64,000 nucleotides of DNA, from contig NZ_JAGGPB010000074.1 in assembly GCF_018614055.1 (NCBI RefSeq), forward strand, positions 1 through 64,000. The letters are read 5' to 3'. Positions 17,659 to 25,570 of the stretch are shown piece after piece. The notes below the pieces were generated by a model. It did not search any database, had not been told where the DNA came from, and saw only the letters and a program-made list of their open reading frames with translations. Numbering within the stretch: position 1 is the stretch's first letter; each line of letters begins with the position of its first letter. A program made the position numbers and the translations under genes. The DNA is from Streptomyces sp. ISL-98 (GTDB taxonomy: Bacteria; Actinomycetota; Actinomycetes; Streptomycetales; Streptomycetaceae).

Positions 17659-17769
17659 GGTCCCAACCCTCCTTCACAGCACGACTGAATGGCCTCGGCC
17701 GACCCCACCGGGGGCCACTCCGAAGCAGCCCCAAGCATAGGGGATCCTGAGGCTCCTGATGGCACTGGG

Positions 17770-17816
17770 GAACCACATGTGGGCGGCTGCGGTCATGTGA
17801 CCACTAGATCTTGGGT
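17770..17816. promoter_or_regulatory. Pair of NrdR boxes
   Basis: Box 1 at 17770-17785 (GAACCACATGTGGGCG) and box 2 at 17801-17816 (CCACTAGATCTTGGGT) both keep the invariant positions of the published NrdR consensus ACACWATATATWGTGT: C4, A6, A8, T9, T11 and G13. Their centres are 31 bp apart, about three helical turns, the spacing usual for tandem NrdR boxes. Only the consensus match and spacing are seen; binding is inferred. Confidence 0.8.
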
Positions 17817-18002
17817 CTGCGCGCTTTTGACTCTCCGCGCGTGTCGCGACCCTCGCCGCACGGCGACACGCTGATGACACCCCCGCCACCCCTCGGCTCA
17901 GCCGCGAAGGTTACCGTAATGGCCCGAATTGCCATTCGGCTCAAAACGGACCCCCATACACCCCACTGCGCGTTCGAGAAAGGCATTCTGCGCTTTTTCA
18001 CT

Positions 18003-18043
18003 CGAACGTGTGTTTGGCGCAACCTTTCGAAAGCAACTACCGT
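18003..18043 (+). promoter_or_regulatory. LexA (SOS) box and lexA promoter
   Basis: CGAAC-GTGT-GTTTG (18003-18016) matches the Gram-positive SOS box CGAAC-N4-GTTCG with one mismatch. It overlaps a candidate -35 TTGGCG (18014-18019); TACCGT (18038-18043) is a plausible -10 with an 18-bp spacer. This fits LexA autorepression. Confidence 0.8.
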
Positions 18044-18081
18044 TGTCCAACCAGGGAGAGAACATCTCGAGAGGGGCCGAC

Positions 18082-18867
18082 GTGACCACCACCGCTGACA
18101 GTGCAACTATCGCTGCCCAGAACCGCTCCCAGAGCCGACTCGAGCCGGTGCATGCAATGAATGAACCAGCTACAAGCCCGGAGGGCCCCAAGCCCTCACG
18201 CTCGCTGCCCGGCCGGCCTCCAGGGATCCGGGCGGATAGCTCCGGCCTCACCGATCGGCAGCGCCGTGTCATCGAGGTCATCAGGGACTCTGTGCAACGG
18301 CGGGGTTACCCGCCGTCCATGCGCGAGATCGGTCAGGCGGTGGGCCTCTCCAGCACCTCTTCCGTGGCCCATCAGCTGATGGCCCTCGAACGCAAGGGTT
18401 TCCTGCGCCGTGACCCGCACCGCCCCCGGGCGTACGAGGTGCGGGGCTCGGACCAGCCGAGCTCACAGCCCACCGACACTGCGGGCAAGCCCGCGGCGTC
18501 GTACGTCCCGCTGGTCGGCCGGATCGCGGCCGGCGGCCCGATCCTCGCCGAGGAGTCGGTCGAGGACGTCTTTCCGCTCCCCCGGCAGCTCGTGGGCGAC
18601 GGCGAACTGTTCGTCCTCAAGGTCGTCGGTGACTCGATGATCGAGGCGGCGATCTGCGACGGCGACTGGGTGACGGTACGCCGCCAGCCGGTCGCGGAGA
18701 ACGGCGACATCGTGGCCGCGATGCTGGACGGCGAGGCAACGGTGAAGCGGTTCAAGCGCGAGGACGGCCATGTGTGGCTGCTCCCGCACAACGCCGCCTA
18801 CCAGCCGATCCCCGGCGACGAGGCCACCATCCTCGGCAAGGTGGTGGCGGTGCTGCGGCGGGTGTGA
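18082..18867 (+). CDS. lexA: LexA SOS repressor
   Basis: A self-cleaving repressor of the DNA-damage response. The 261-aa protein has an N-terminal winged helix (GLTDRQRRVIEVIRDSVQRR to STSSVAHQLMALERKGFL, about residues 55-108), the cleavage site Ala150-Gly151 in GRIAAGGPILAEE, and the catalytic dyad Ser185 (GDSMIEA) and Lys222 (ATVKRF). GTG 18082 follows GAGAGGGG; about 45 residues precede the DNA-binding domain, as in other Streptomyces LexA. It is divergent from nrdR. A strong hairpin ends the gene. Confidence 0.97.
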   Translation: MTTTADSATIAAQNRSQSRLEPVHAMNEPATSPEGPKPSRSLPGRPPGIRADSSGLTDRQRRVIEVIRDSVQRRGYPPSMREIGQAVGLSSTSSVAHQLMALERKGFLRRDPHRPRAYEVRGSDQPSSQPTDTAGKPAASYVPLVGRIAAGGPILAEESVEDVFPLPRQLVGDGELFVLKVVGDSMIEAAICDGDWVTVRRQPVAENGDIVAAMLDGEATVKRFKREDGHVWLLPHNAAYQPIPGDEATILGKVVAVLRRV

Positions 18868-18887
18868 CGTGCCGCCGGTCAATGACC

Positions 18888-18921
18888 GAGCCCCGGGACC
18901 TCTGCGCCGGTCCCGGGGCTC
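18888..18921. terminator. Bidirectional terminator between lexA and the DinG-like helicase
   Basis: GAGCCCCGGGACC (18888-18900) pairs perfectly with GGTCCCGGGGCTC (18909-18921), 13 bp with an 8-nt loop, between two convergent genes. Confidence 0.9.
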
Positions 18922-18950
18922 CTGCCTGTGCGGCTTGAGAAGGTCGGGCC

Positions 18951-20921
18951 CTACCGGCCGTCGGCCGTGGCTGCGGCGTCGATGGCGGCCAGTGAGCGGC
19001 GTACCTGGTTACGGTCCGTGGTGTACCAGAAGTCGGGCAGCGAAGCCCGCAGGTAGCTGCCGTAACGGGCATTGGCCAGCCTCGGGTCGAGCACTGCGAC
19101 GACACCGCGGTCGCCCGTGGCCCGTACGAGCCGGCCCGCGCCCTGAGCCATCAGCAGCGCCGCGTGCGTCGCGGCGACGGCCATGAAGCCATTGCCTCCG
19201 GCCTCCTCGACCGCCTTCTGGCGGGCGCTCATAAGCGGGTCGTCGGGCCGGGGAAACGGGATCCGGTCCATGACGACAAGCTGGCAGCTCGGCCCCGGAA
19301 CATCGACGCCCTGCCAGAGGGAGAGCGTGCCGAACAGGCAGGTCTTCGGGTCGGCCGCGAAGGACTTGATCAGCTCGCCCAGGGTCTCCTCGCCCTGGAG
19401 CAGGATCGGCATGTCGAGCCTGCCGCGCAGCTCCTCGGCCGCCGCCTGGGCGGCCCGCATGGAGGAGAACAGGCCCAGCGTGCGCCCTCCTGCGGCCTCG
19501 ACCAGTTCGGCTAGTTCGTCCATCATGTCGCCGCGTGAACCCTCGCGACCGGGCGTGGCCAGCTGTCGAGCGACGTACAGGATTCCCTGCTTGGGGTAGT
19601 CGAAGGGGGAGCCGACGTCCAGGCCCTTCCAGACCGGGATGTCCTCCCCTTCGGTGCCCTCCGGAGCGAGACCTAGCGAAGCGCCCACCCCGTTGAAGTC
19701 CCCGCCGAGCTTGAGCGTGGCAGAGGTGAGGACGACGGAACGGTCGCTGAACAGCTTCTCGCGCAGCAGACCCGATACAGACAGCGGAGCGACGCGCAGG
19801 GAAGCGCCGAAACGGTCGTGACGCTCGTACCAGACGACGTCGTACTCGGAACCGTTGGAGATCCGCTCGGCGACGCTGTGAATGGTCTCGACGGCGGCGA
19901 GGGCCTGCTTTCGCACGGCGTCCTCGTCCTGGACGGACTTGTCGCGGGTCGACCCGAGGGCCGAGATGACGTTGCGGGCCGCGTCGCGGAGCGACATGAG
20001 GGCGTACCCGAGGTCCTCCGGGATCTCCTCCAGGCGGCCGGGGAGGGCGAGCTCCATCAGCCGCTCGAAGGACTCTGCGGCTGTCTGCAGGGCGTCCGCG
20101 GCCTTTTCGTTGACGAGCTTCGCCGCCCGCCGGACGGCGCGGTTGACCTGGCCGGGGGTGAGCTCGCCGGTCGCGACGCCGGTGACCCTGGAGACCAGTT
20201 CGTGCGCCTCGTCGACGATCAGCACTTCGTGCTGCGGGAGCACCGGAGCACCCTCGATGGCGTCGATTGCGAGGAGGGCGTGGTTGGTGACGATGACATC
20301 GGCGAGCTTGGCCCGCTCCCGGGCCGCCTCGGCGAAGCACTCCGCCCCGTACGCACATTTCGTCGCGCCGAGGCACTCGCGGGAGGAGACGGAGACCTGG
20401 CCCCAGGCACGGTCGGAGACGCCGGGGGTGAGGTCGTCGCGGTCGCCCGTCTCGGTCTCGTCCGCCCAGTCCCGCATGCGCAGCAGGTCCTTGCCGAGCT
20501 TGCTCGTCGGCGCCGCCGCTTCGAACTGGTCGAACAGGCCGTCCTCCTCTTCCTGCGGCACGCCCTCGTGGAGCCGGTGCAGGCAGAGGTAATTGGAACG
20601 CCCCTTGAGCATGGCGAACTGCGGGCGACGGCGCAGCAGCGGATGCAGCGCGTCGACCGTACGCGGAAGATCACGCTCCACGAGCTGACGCTGCAGGGCC
20701 AGGGTCGCAGTGGCCACCACGACGCGCTCGCCGTGCGCCAGGGCGGGCACCAGATAGCCGAGAGACTTTCCGGTGCCCGTGCCGGCCTGGACGAGCAGGT
20801 GGGCGTTGTCGTCGATGGCTCCGGCCACGGCCTCGGTCATGCTGACCTGGCCGGGCCGCTCCGTGCCGCCGACTGCGGTGACGGCGGCATGGAGGAGCTC
20901 GGGGAGAGAGGGCTTCGTCAT
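18951..20921 (-). CDS. DinG/XPD-like ATP-dependent DNA helicase
   Basis: A 656-aa superfamily 2 helicase. Walker A is QAGTGTGKSLGYLVP (residues about 40-54), and the DEAH box is in VLIVDEAHELVSR. Between them lie cysteines that can hold an iron-sulfur cluster (YLCLHRL; then RECLGATKCAYGAECF), as in DinG and XPD. The C-terminal motifs include LFGTLSLWQGVDVPG and the motif VI-type QGAGRLVRATGDRG. It is likely involved in resolving structures during repair or replication. It converges with lexA. I saw no LexA box upstream, unlike E. coli dinG. ATG 20919-20921. Confidence 0.93.
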   Translation of the reverse strand: MTKPSLPELLHAAVTAVGGTERPGQVSMTEAVAGAIDDNAHLLVQAGTGTGKSLGYLVPALAHGERVVVATATLALQRQLVERDLPRTVDALHPLLRRRPQFAMLKGRSNYLCLHRLHEGVPQEEEDGLFDQFEAAAPTSKLGKDLLRMRDWADETETGDRDDLTPGVSDRAWGQVSVSSRECLGATKCAYGAECFAEAARERAKLADVIVTNHALLAIDAIEGAPVLPQHEVLIVDEAHELVSRVTGVATGELTPGQVNRAVRRAAKLVNEKAADALQTAAESFERLMELALPGRLEEIPEDLGYALMSLRDAARNVISALGSTRDKSVQDEDAVRKQALAAVETIHSVAERISNGSEYDVVWYERHDRFGASLRVAPLSVSGLLREKLFSDRSVVLTSATLKLGGDFNGVGASLGLAPEGTEGEDIPVWKGLDVGSPFDYPKQGILYVARQLATPGREGSRGDMMDELAELVEAAGGRTLGLFSSMRAAQAAAEELRGRLDMPILLQGEETLGELIKSFAADPKTCLFGTLSLWQGVDVPGPSCQLVVMDRIPFPRPDDPLMSARQKAVEEAGGNGFMAVAATHAALLMAQGAGRLVRATGDRGVVAVLDPRLANARYGSYLRASLPDFWYTTDRNQVRRSLAAIDAAATADGR

Positions 20922-20977
20922 AGCTCGACCAGCCTACGGGGCCCCACTGACAACGCGGATCACAACCGGGGAGCGCA

Positions 20978-22846
20978 TCAGGAGAGCTGGAGGGGGTTGG
21001 GGACCGTACCGTGCACCGCGGCGTGCGGGCGACTGGGGCGGTCTCGGTAGCCGTCGAGGTGCAGCCGGTTGCGGTTGAGGCAGAGGCGCTCGATCCGCGG
21101 GGTGAGCAGGTCGAAGATCTCGTAACGGTCCTTGAGCTCCGGGAAGCGTGCCTGGTGCCGCAGAATTTCGGCCCGTACAAGGGACCAGAATTCGCTTTCC
21201 GGTACTCCCATTTGCTCCTCGCAGAGGGGGGCGAGATAGCGGAAGACGCCGACGAACAGACCGGAATGGATGAACTGGGTGAGGAAGGCGGGGGGCTCGG
21301 TGAGCAGGATCTCCCTTACGTCCTCGGGCATGGAGTCGTGCTCGGGCAGCTTGTGCGCGCTGACGTTGACGTCGTCGACGAAGTCCTTGATCGCGAGGCG
21401 CACGGGGACGTCCTTGTCGTCGAAGACAACGATGGCGTTCTCTCCGTGCGGGGAGAAGACGGTCCCGTAGCGGTAGAGGAAGTGCAGCAGCGGGGGCAGC
21501 AGAGCGGCGAAGAGATGGCGGAGCCAGACGGCGGGCGGAAGGCCCGAGCGGGAGACGAGTTCCGTGGTGAAGGCACGCCCTTCGGGGTCCGTGTGAAGCA
21601 GGGAGGCCAAGGTGCGGGCGCGCTCGTCGGGGGCCAGGCGTCCGGTGAGCGGTTCTCGCCAGATCGCACCCAGTAGTTCCTTGTACTGGTACGGAACCTC
21701 GGGAAGGCCGTCGTACAGGGGGTGCTCGACGGTGACGGAGGCGACCTCGCCGAGCAGGATCACTTCGCATTCGTCACGGAGGAAGGGGTCACCGTCGCGC
21801 ACTGCGTGCACCCACGCGGTGACGGCGGGGGCCGCCAGGGTGCGCTCGGTCGGCAGGCCGCGCCAGACCAGTGTGTTGAGGATGGCGAGTGGCAGCTTGA
21901 CCGTGTGCCGATCGGGTCGGCTCGTGTTGAGGAACGTACGGATGGACTGTTGCGGCAGCCGCACGTCGCCGTCGGTGGGGAGCGGGACGATCGCGCCCTG
22001 TGCGACGGCGGGCGCGAAGAGCGGCAGGATCACCTCGTCCCACTGCCAGGGGTGCACCGGAAGGTAGAGATACCGCTCGGGGGCCAGGCCGCGGGCACGC
22101 AGGGCGGCGGCGAACGAGTCGCGGGTGGGGGCGTCGAGCTCGCGCGCGTAGAGGCGCTCGGGCTTGGCAAGTAAGGGAACCCCGCGGTAGGCGGCGAGGT
22201 CGGTGCTGACCGCGATCCAGGGCAGCATGGTGGGCGTACGGGCCTCGGGGGCCCAGCGGGATGTGTCGGTGGCGGAGAAGCCCTGGCGGCCCTTGCTGAG
22301 GACGAGCCAGGGGTGGCCGGTCTGGTGGCCTTCGAGTTCCGCGTAGTCCAGGTCGGCGAGGCGCGCTGCCGAGAGGGCGGTGTGGTCGAGGCGTGCGTCG
22401 GCGGCCAGGGTGGCGGTCAGCTCGCGGATGAGGTGGCCGAGGGTGGCGCCGTCGAGGCCGAGGAGGCGGCGGGCGCGGACGAGGAATCCGAGGGGGTCGC
22501 CGAAGGGGTGGGCGATGGCGTCGGCGGAGTGGTCGCGGAGCTCGATCGTGTCTGGGTCTACGTGCCAGCTGCCGTAGGCGGTGCGCCTGGCGCGGAAGGA
22601 GAGGGTGCTGTCGTCGTCGAGCGGGAGGGTGTAGTGCTCAGCGGCGGCCGCGCAGTCTTCCGATGCGGGTGCGGCCGGCTCAACGGGTTGTGGGACCGGC
22701 TCGATGATCTCCTCGTACGCGAACTCGCCGAGCATCTTGGCGAGGAGGCGGCGTGCGGCCAGGTCCCAGGTGCCCGGGTTCAGCTCGGGCGGGTCGAGCA
22801 GCGGCAGCGGGTCCTCGAAGTCATTGGCGGCGGCGGGCTTCTGCAC
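20978..22846 (-). CDS. NIS siderophore synthetase, IucA/IucC family (second in operon)
   Basis: A 622-aa ATP-dependent synthetase that joins a carboxylate such as citrate to an amine or alcohol. Family patterns are GHPWLVLSKGRQGFSATDTSRWAPE (substrate/ATP motif, split here for reading), YLPVHPWQWDEVI, and PQQSIRTFLNTSRPDRHTVK. The C-terminal FhuF-like domain begins near HGENAIVVFDDKDVPVRLAIKDF. GTG 22844-22846 follows AAGGAG. It is last in the four-gene siderophore operon, 60 bp after the acyltransferase. Two IucA/IucC enzymes normally act in sequence on the two arms of one citrate-like core. Confidence 0.93.
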   Translation of the reverse strand: MQKPAAANDFEDPLPLLDPPELNPGTWDLAARRLLAKMLGEFAYEEIIEPVPQPVEPAAPASEDCAAAAEHYTLPLDDDSTLSFRARRTAYGSWHVDPDTIELRDHSADAIAHPFGDPLGFLVRARRLLGLDGATLGHLIRELTATLAADARLDHTALSAARLADLDYAELEGHQTGHPWLVLSKGRQGFSATDTSRWAPEARTPTMLPWIAVSTDLAAYRGVPLLAKPERLYARELDAPTRDSFAAALRARGLAPERYLYLPVHPWQWDEVILPLFAPAVAQGAIVPLPTDGDVRLPQQSIRTFLNTSRPDRHTVKLPLAILNTLVWRGLPTERTLAAPAVTAWVHAVRDGDPFLRDECEVILLGEVASVTVEHPLYDGLPEVPYQYKELLGAIWREPLTGRLAPDERARTLASLLHTDPEGRAFTTELVSRSGLPPAVWLRHLFAALLPPLLHFLYRYGTVFSPHGENAIVVFDDKDVPVRLAIKDFVDDVNVSAHKLPEHDSMPEDVREILLTEPPAFLTQFIHSGLFVGVFRYLAPLCEEQMGVPESEFWSLVRAEILRHQARFPELKDRYEIFDLLTPRIERLCLNRNRLHLDGYRDRPSRPHAAVHGTVPNPLQLS

Positions 22847-22906
22847 GGGGACTCCTTGGGGTGGAACCCATTCGGGGCGAACGGTGTATGAGAAGTAGCG
22901 GGTCGT

Positions 22907-23665
22907 TCACAGCAGATTACGGAGTGCGCGGTCGCGGACCATGAGTGCGGCTTGCTTGTCGGGGAGGTCGAGTTCCGCGGAGAAGCGGAAGCCGGCCCTG
23001 AGGAAGGCGGATACGGAGGGGGTGTTGCGGATGTCCGGTTCGGCGACGACGCGTGCGCAAGTGGGACGACTGTCGAGTACGAGGTCGGCGACGGCTCTGA
23101 GGAGGGTGGTGCCGACACCACGGCCGCGGTCCAGGACGCCGCCGAGGAGCAGGTGGATACCAGTGTCGTGGGGGCGGGCCGGATAGTGGCGGGCCAGCGG
23201 GTCGAGGTCGGCCCGGTAGATCTCCCAATAGCTCATGGGTACGCCGCCCAGCACGCCCAGGCAGGGTGCGCTGCGCCCGTCGCCGTCCAGCTGGAGGCGC
23301 AGATGGGCGGCGGTGACGTCCTCGGGGCCTTCAAGTTCCCAGAACGCGGCGACGGCCGGGTCGTTCATCCACCGGGTGATGAGTGGCAGGTCCCGCCCGA
23401 TGCGTACGGGCACCAGCTGGAAGACGCCGACCGCGGTCGTGACGGGGCCCCAGTCGGCGGGGGCGTCGAGGAGGTCGTCGCAGTCGAGCCGCGGGCCGGT
23501 CTCCGGGCCGTCGTCGCCGAGCAGCGCGACGAGCTCGTCGGGCAGCCGCAGGTCCAGGGTGTCCTCGGCGCCTGATCCGGCGCCAGGAGCGGAGTTCGTT
23601 CCGGCGTCGGTGCTCGCATCGGTGGGAGGCACGGCGACGCTCCTCTCAGCAGTTCGGGCGGTCAT
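22907..23665 (-). CDS. GNAT acyltransferase of the siderophore type (IucB/RhbD-like)
   Basis: A 252-aa protein. After a loose N-terminal 90 residues comes the acetyltransferase domain: LITRWMNDPAVAAFWELEGP, YWEIYRADLDP, the CoA-loop region LLGGVLDRGRGVGTTLLRAV and the siderophore-type ending RVVAEPDIRNTPSVSAFLRAGF. In aerobactin and rhizobactin pathways this family acylates a hydroxylamine. Here no monooxygenase gene is in the operon, so the acceptor is open. It starts 6 bp after the upstream synthetase stop, with AAGGAAC as ribosome site, so it is translationally linked. Confidence 0.9.
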   Translation of the reverse strand: MTARTAERSVAVPPTDASTDAGTNSAPGAGSGAEDTLDLRLPDELVALLGDDGPETGPRLDCDDLLDAPADWGPVTTAVGVFQLVPVRIGRDLPLITRWMNDPAVAAFWELEGPEDVTAAHLRLQLDGDGRSAPCLGVLGGVPMSYWEIYRADLDPLARHYPARPHDTGIHLLLGGVLDRGRGVGTTLLRAVADLVLDSRPTCARVVAEPDIRNTPSVSAFLRAGFRFSAELDLPDKQAALMVRDRALRNLL

Positions 23666-23671
23666 GTTCCT

Positions 23672-25570
23672 TCAGTTGCGAAGGGGGTTGGCGATGGTGA
23701 CGTAGACGGACTGGGTGTCGACCGGGCCGACCAGCTCGTCGAGGCCGTGCAGCCGGGTCAGCAGGTTGGCCTTGCAGCGAAGGGTGGGGGTCTCCAGGAG
23801 TTGTGCGGGCAGTGAGGATCCGAGGCCGGTGTTCTTCCCGAGGAACTGGCGGAGTGCGGCGATCAGGACGCGTTCGTCGGCCAGGTGCTGGGCGCCGAAC
23901 GCCCCGATCAGGCCCAGGATGTTGTTGATGCCGAGGTAGTAGGCGAAGCGTTCGTCGGTGACGGCGTCGGTGACGAAGGTGTCGCTGGTGGCGCCGAGGC
24001 CGGGCAGGCGGCGTTCGAGGCCGGCGCGGTGGGACTCGCGGAAGTAGTAGCCCTGGTTGTCGCGGTAGCGGCCGCCCATGGGCCAGCCATCCGTGTCGAG
24101 GAGGACCAGGGTGTTCTGCTGATGGGCCTCCAGTGCGATCCCGGCGGTGCCGTCCAGCCAGAGAACCGGACGGACGACGTGGTCGAGGTAGCGCAGGAAC
24201 CACTCGGCGGCGACGGCTCCGGTGGGCCGGCCGGTGCGGGCCGCGAGACTGGCGACCAGGTCGGCGAGGCGGGAGTGCATGCCGGTGCGACCCGGCCAGG
24301 GCCTCGGGGCGGTGAGGGCGGCGATGCAGACGGCGTCGTCGCCGGGGCCGAACGGGTTGTGGCGCACCAGAGCGTCGAGGCCGGGTACCGGTTCGCCGTC
24401 CGCCGTATCGACGGCGAGCCAGGCCGGGTCGCGGACGATGTCGAAGCCGGGGTGGGCGGCCTGCCACTGCTCGGCGAGCCCGCCGCGCAGCAGCCGGTGG
24501 ACCTCGACGCCGCGGTGGAGTTCCTTGCGGAGATTTTCACGACGGGAGTTGGTGATGCGTACGCCGAGCGAGAGCTTGAGCATGACGGGCGAGCCGGGGC
24601 GGTGCACGGTGCGGACTGAGGAGGTGGGGTGCCACGGGGCGCCGTGAGGGCCGAGGTCGTGGAGAAGGCCTTCCTCCAGGAGCGCGGCGACTGCCAGGCG
24701 GTGGGTGAGCTCGCGGGCCTGCCAGGGGTGCAGGGGCAGTGGCACGGTGTCGTCGGGCAGTTGGAGCCCCTCGGCCAGGCGGACGGTGAGCTGCTCGACC
24801 GGGACGGTGCGGCCGCGCTCGGTCCAGGCCGAGTCCTTGGCGAGTACGGACCGGTCGACAGCCATCCAGTGCAGCGGGAAGGAGCCGTACAACTCGGGTG
24901 AGTAGAGACGCGCTTCGGACTCCGAGAGTCCTTCACGGCTCTTGGGCGTGGGATGCAGGGGGTGCCCGAGGACGAGGGACTGCTCCGCGCTGAGGAAGAG
25001 GTCTGCCTTTTCGGGGGGACCGGGTCGGTGGCGGCGGTCGGCGATGAATTCGGCGGTGCGCCGCACCGAGTCGGCGACCCGGCCGACCAGGTCCGCTCCT
25101 TCCCGCGTGCCTCCTTCGCGGCCGAGGAGGGCGGCGACCGTGACGGCGTCGGCGGGGGTTGCGCCGTGCGGCCCGCCTTCGAGAGCCGGCATGCCGAAGC
25201 GGTGCCATCCGGTGGCCGACCAGTAGTTGACGGGTACGAGCAGTGCGGTGCCGCTGGCGTCGAGCGGGATGCGCAGGGTCGCGCCTTCGGGCTTGGCGAG
25301 GTCGTTCTCCCGGACCCAGCAGCGCAGCAGATTCTCGACGGCTGCCGCGTCCGCCGCGGTGTGCGGGTCGGGGTGCCCGAGGAGGTCCGTTGTGGCGGCC
25401 GAGGGTCGTGTGGCGGGACCGGGGGCACGCTCGCCGTGGCCTGCCCCGCCCTGGCGGGGGACGGTGACCTGCTCGACGGCGAGGCAGCCGTGTGTACCGC
25501 CCGCCCCCTGGTCGTGGGCGGTGAGACGGCCGTCGGCCTCGGACGCATCGGATGCGGGAGTGGGGTTCAC
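23672..25570 (-). CDS. NIS siderophore synthetase, IucA/IucC family (first in operon)
   Basis: A 632-aa synthetase. Key regions are LVLGHPLHPTPKSREGLSES (nucleotide/citrate motif), VPLPLHPWQARELTHRL, HPTSSVRTVHRPGSPVMLKL and SLGVRITNSRRENLRKEL, and the C-terminal domain with ALEAHQQNTLVLLDTDGWPM. The GTG start (25568-25570) overlaps the aminotransferase stop as GTGA, and the next gene begins 6 bp after its stop, so the operon is tightly coupled. The first 100 residues are poorly conserved. The product is inferred to be a citrate- or dicarboxylate-based siderophore; the exact substrates cannot be read. Confidence 0.93.
   Translation of the reverse strand: MNPTPASDASEADGRLTAHDQGAGGTHGCLAVEQVTVPRQGGAGHGERAPGPATRPSAATTDLLGHPDPHTAADAAAVENLLRCWVRENDLAKPEGATLRIPLDASGTALLVPVNYWSATGWHRFGMPALEGGPHGATPADAVTVAALLGREGGTREGADLVGRVADSVRRTAEFIADRRHRPGPPEKADLFLSAEQSLVLGHPLHPTPKSREGLSESEARLYSPELYGSFPLHWMAVDRSVLAKDSAWTERGRTVPVEQLTVRLAEGLQLPDDTVPLPLHPWQARELTHRLAVAALLEEGLLHDLGPHGAPWHPTSSVRTVHRPGSPVMLKLSLGVRITNSRRENLRKELHRGVEVHRLLRGGLAEQWQAAHPGFDIVRDPAWLAVDTADGEPVPGLDALVRHNPFGPGDDAVCIAALTAPRPWPGRTGMHSRLADLVASLAARTGRPTGAVAAEWFLRYLDHVVRPVLWLDGTAGIALEAHQQNTLVLLDTDGWPMGGRYRDNQGYYFRESHRAGLERRLPGLGATSDTFVTDAVTDERFAYYLGINNILGLIGAFGAQHLADERVLIAALRQFLGKNTGLGSSLPAQLLETPTLRCKANLLTRLHGLDELVGPVDTQSVYVTIANPLRN

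Larger units (their letters stand above)
17659..18081. other. 423-bp divergent regulatory region between nrdR and lexA
   Basis: No gene is visible. It holds the NrdR boxes on the nrdR side, a 7-bp inverted repeat GTGTCGC / GCGACAC at 17841-17847 and 17863-17869, and the LexA box with the lexA promoter on the other side. The stretch 17920-18045 is clearly richer in A+T than its surroundings. Confidence 0.7.
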
